From Cadophora sp. MPI-SDFR-AT-0126 (Eukaryota; Ascomycota; Leotiomycetes; Helotiales; Ploettnerulaceae): a DNA stretch of 64,000 bases. Made by a program: the position numbers and the translations under genes. The notes below the pieces were generated by a model, which made no database searches, had not been told where the DNA came from, and was given only the letters and a program-made list of their open reading frames with translations. The stretch is taken from positions 310,001-374,000 of the forward strand of contig JAGMVK010000014.1 of the NCBI GenBank assembly GCA_020747065.1, read 5' to 3'. Within the stretch, counting starts at the first letter, position 1. Each line of letters starts with the position of its first letter. Shown here piece by piece: positions 61,363-64,000 of the stretch.

Positions 61363-63084
61363 ATGCATCTCCTCCACGCCAAGACGTTCAAGCTTCACAG
61401 CTTTTTCGGCAGCGATATACCATCGTATGCAATCCTGTCCCATGGATGGGGCGACTCCGAAATTACATTCCAGGAGCTAGAATGTGATCATGACGTCGAG
61501 CTTGCCAAGGCGAATGTGAAGATTGCTGGTTGCTGTACTCAGGCTGTGGCTGATGGATATGAGCATGTGGTAAATCTCAATCTGTTCCTTAAAAAAAAGT
61601 TATGAAAGAGCTGGATAACTCACACATGTTAAGTAGATCGATTCTTGCTGTATCGACAAGAGTAGCAGCGCCGAGCTATCTAAGGCGATAAACTCGATGT
61701 TTCGCTAGTATAAGGAAGCACTAATCTGCTATGTGTACATGTCAGATGTCTCTGTCAAAGCACCCGGTTCAGAAAACTACAGAAGATCATTCCGAAGGAG
61801 CGCCTGGTTCACTAGAGGCTGGACTTTACAGGAGCTCCTTGCCCCTGACATGATAGTGTTCTACGATCAAGCCTGGATCGACATTGGTACCAAAGCGACT
61901 CTGGAGAGCGAAATCAAGGCTGCTACGAAGATCACTCAATTATTCGACTTTTCAGAGGTTTGTATCGCACAGAAAATGTCTTGGGCTGCCCAAAGAAAGA
62001 CGGCTCGAGTAGAAGACGAAGCTTACTGTCTGATGGGCATTTTCGGTGTTAACATGCCTATTCTACATGGCGAGGGCGCGAAAGCTTTTCTTCGACTGCA
62101 GCAAGAGATTCTTGAACAGTCTGATGATGAGTCCATTTTCGCCTGGGAGAGCGCTTGTCATCTCGACAGTAACAGCAGCGGAATGCTTGCCAGGAATGCC
62201 GCTGACTTTGGACATGCCGGTGATATAATTCGGTTACATTTGAAGGGCGCCCCGGTCTTTCCGTTTGAGATGACGAATAAGGGTTTGCGAATACGACTGC
62301 AGCTTATGCCAATAGGTGTGCCCGAATCTTCTGCAGACGTTTCTGAACTAGAGTTTCTTGCCTCACTACGCTGCCGACGACGATCGATCCCATATCCTCT
62401 TGCAATAAAGTTAAAATCACGGGCTGACAGTCCCGTAAGCTTCACGGGTTTCTTTGTCCATATTGATTGTCGATCCTGCGATTGAAAGGAGGCAACGAGA
62501 TGCGACATGGTGCGGCGTTGCTGACAACCAGGCAAGACACATTTTATAGGATAAATAATGATCGCTTATTTTACAGACTCGAGTCTCCTGATGAAAGTAC
62601 TCGCGTTGTCTTTGTCACCAATCCACAGCCTCCAGATCAAGTCCAATTGCGTGAGCTTCCGGCTTGTTGATTTCAAGTTTTTGTCAAGGAAATGCATGAA
62701 CTTGGATATTCCTCCAAGTGGATTCGCCATTGGGACACCCCAAGTTCGCTGACAAGTCTGCGTCAAGATGTACAACTCGAAACTAAAACGTATCAAGGTG
62801 TTGCCTGGGCTGTGCTCCGCAAAGATAACTCAGGAGTGGTCCTAGGCATGACTTTTCAAAAGGGCAGGCCAGGAGTACAAATACATGCCGTAGCAGCCCT
62901 GGATAGACACATAACCTTGCCACAGCTGTCGAGCAGACCACCTATGGATAGGGCCATAATCTCACTGAACAACAAGCATGACATTGTTACGTTTGTGAAA
63001 AAGGTTACAGATAGAGGTCGCGAAAGTCTACCACAATACCGAGTGTCGATCGCTGTGATCAAGTCCGAAAACGAAGAGTTATGA
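61363..63084 (+). pseudogene. Broken HET-domain gene (HET-E-like N-terminus)
   Basis: The first exon (61363-61569) begins MHLLHAKTFKLHSFFG and has the HET block YAILSHGWGD. After an intron ending at about 61637 the frame continues IDSCCIDKSSSAELSKAINSMFR, then meets TAG at 61706-61708 where relatives have the Trp of FRWY. Downstream the same frame continues with YKEALICYVYMSDV, RGWTLQELLAP, AYCLMGIFGVNMPILHGEGAKAFLRLQ, so the reading clearly belongs to one gene. Near 62460-62490 the coding frame shifts, and a TGA at 62668-62670 interrupts the second frame, which otherwise stays open to 63084. Both stop codons can be reached by single C-to-T or G-to-A transitions. Three lesions make a pseudogene much more likely than sequencing error. 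A functional truncated HET fragment of about 93 residues is conceivable but unlikely. Confidence 0.82.
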
Positions 63085-63218
63085 TTCTTTGGCGCCATGA
63101 TGGCCCACATATGAACAAGAATTTGGCTGGAAGACTTCCTCACAAGCGCAGTATCCAAGGTAAGAAGATAATTCAGATTCAGTCATGTATCATGCAGTAG
63201 CTAGTTTCCTACTGACCT

Positions 63219-64000
63219 TCAAAAGAACCGATTTATATCCTCTCCATCCATCAGCCCCATATCCCACTCCCCGCCCATCGGCATGAATTGCGTATATCCA
63301 TCTACGGCGCCAAAACCCTGCTCACCCGTCACCAGCTCCCCTACCGCCTGAAGATCCAACCACGAGAACTCGTCCTGCTGCGCAAACATATTCACTTGTT
63401 GATTCCTCGCCTGTGGAGGCACGAACCCATTCGCGTCAGGCACATTCGTCGCGCCAGGATTTGGCGTCTGCGATACGCGGGTCTGTGTCTCGGAGTCTTT
63501 GCGCTGCCAGAGTCGGTCGAGGAGTTCGGAGTAGCGGGATGTGAAGTCATTGGGGCGGACGCTGGCTTTTTGGAGGTGTCGAATTACGTCTTTGATCATG
63601 TGTCTGATGCCGAGTTTTTCTTGTGTGGAGAGGACTTCGAAGGACCAGGCCTGTGAGGTTGAGTATGCTGCGTCAATTTCAGAAGCAGGAGGACTTACTT
63701 TGTATAAGAAGACGGCGGAGTTGACGCAATATCTGGCTATGTTTAGAGCGTTTCTTGTTGGGTGGTAAGAGCTTACAAGGAGAAGCGAAGAGGGAGATAT
63801 CTCAGGCAGTTCTCGGCATCGATGTAACTGTTGATGATGCTCAGGAGTGACTTTGCAGCATCAACAGATTCATATATAAAGCGAGCATCTGGTAGAGACG
63901 GTATCCCGTTGTGAGGAGGCTCGTTGGCTGATACTGCGCCTGAAGACTTGGCTGCTACGGCGCGAGTGACGGTTGCTTGGAAAGCATATGCATTGGTGTA
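63219..64000 (-). CDS. Fungal-specific transcription factor, C-terminal part (partial, cut by window edge)
   Basis: The gene enters from the right edge. Visible exons are 64000-63777 (partial), 63732-63699 and 63650-63219. They splice to a C-terminus in which ENCLRYLPLRFSLYCVNSAVFLYK is followed by AWSFEVLSTQEK, a typical end of the middle homology (fungal_trans) region of Zn2Cys6 regulators. The last 80 residues are Gln/Asn/Phe-rich with QQDEFSWLDLQAVGEL and WDMGL, which resemble an acidic activation tail. The stop is at 63219. The zinc cluster itself is outside the window, so the assignment rests on the C-terminal homology region only. The 34-nt exon is well supported by phase. Confidence 0.72.

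Noticed and set aside
61690..61740. An intron that would remove the TAG of the broken HET gene
   Set aside because: No donor and acceptor pair here removes the stop while keeping the conserved SMFR.YKEA segment on both sides.

Overview
The window looks like nuclear DNA of a filamentous ascomycete (Pezizomycotina; Leotiomycetes would fit, but class is a guess). The basis is short GT-AG introns of roughly 45-75 bp in most genes, long CT-rich intergenic stretches, and fungus-specific families: UstYa/DUF3328, sedolisin, HET domain, the fungal N-terminal domain of STAND proteins, a secreted catalase-peroxidase and a CYP65-like P450. All exon boundaries were spliced by hand from donor/acceptor/phase agreement and have no transcript support.

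Layout. (1) 1-6963: a compact plus-strand group with a secreted repeat peptide precursor (Kex2-type, four near-identical copies, one exon per copy), a UstYa-family membrane oxidase-like protein and a secreted S53 peptidase. This looks like a dikaritin-type RiPP locus, possibly continuing left of the window. An identical 10-bp palindrome lies upstream of the first two genes. (2) 7764-20121: minus-strand housekeeping or regulatory genes: an Uls1/Rad16-like SNF2-RING ATPase, a low-complexity protein of unknown function and a small MARVEL-like membrane protein. (3) 22766-31554: plus-strand GNAT acetyltransferase, a GPI-anchored protein with two six-cysteine repeats, an aldehyde dehydrogenase and a C2H2 zinc-finger protein. 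(4) 33758-35681: an Arg/Glu/SP-rich protein with a DUF8035-like domain. (5) 39318-42233: a secreted catalase-peroxidase. (6) 42825-50028: minus-strand single-pass membrane protein, ectonucleotide pyrophosphatase/phosphodiesterase and APC permease. (7) 53497-55534: a cytochrome P450 with a 7-nt exon. (8) 56165-63084: an allorecognition-like neighbourhood: a protein joining a STAND N-terminal domain to a synaptobrevin-type R-SNARE, an intron-containing tRNA-Glu, an intact HET gene and a broken HET gene. (9) 63219-64000: the C-terminal part of a fungal transcription factor, cut by the window edge.

The two most notable systems are the putative Trp-based RiPP locus (precursor, modifying enzyme, peptidase, shared palindrome) and the STAND-N/R-SNARE fusion beside HET genes, which recalls the SNARE/NLR pair sec-9/plp-1 that controls cell death in Neurospora. 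Long gene-free stretches, about half of the window, contain mostly CT-rich or AT-rich sequence, a few simple repeats and no convincing further genes.
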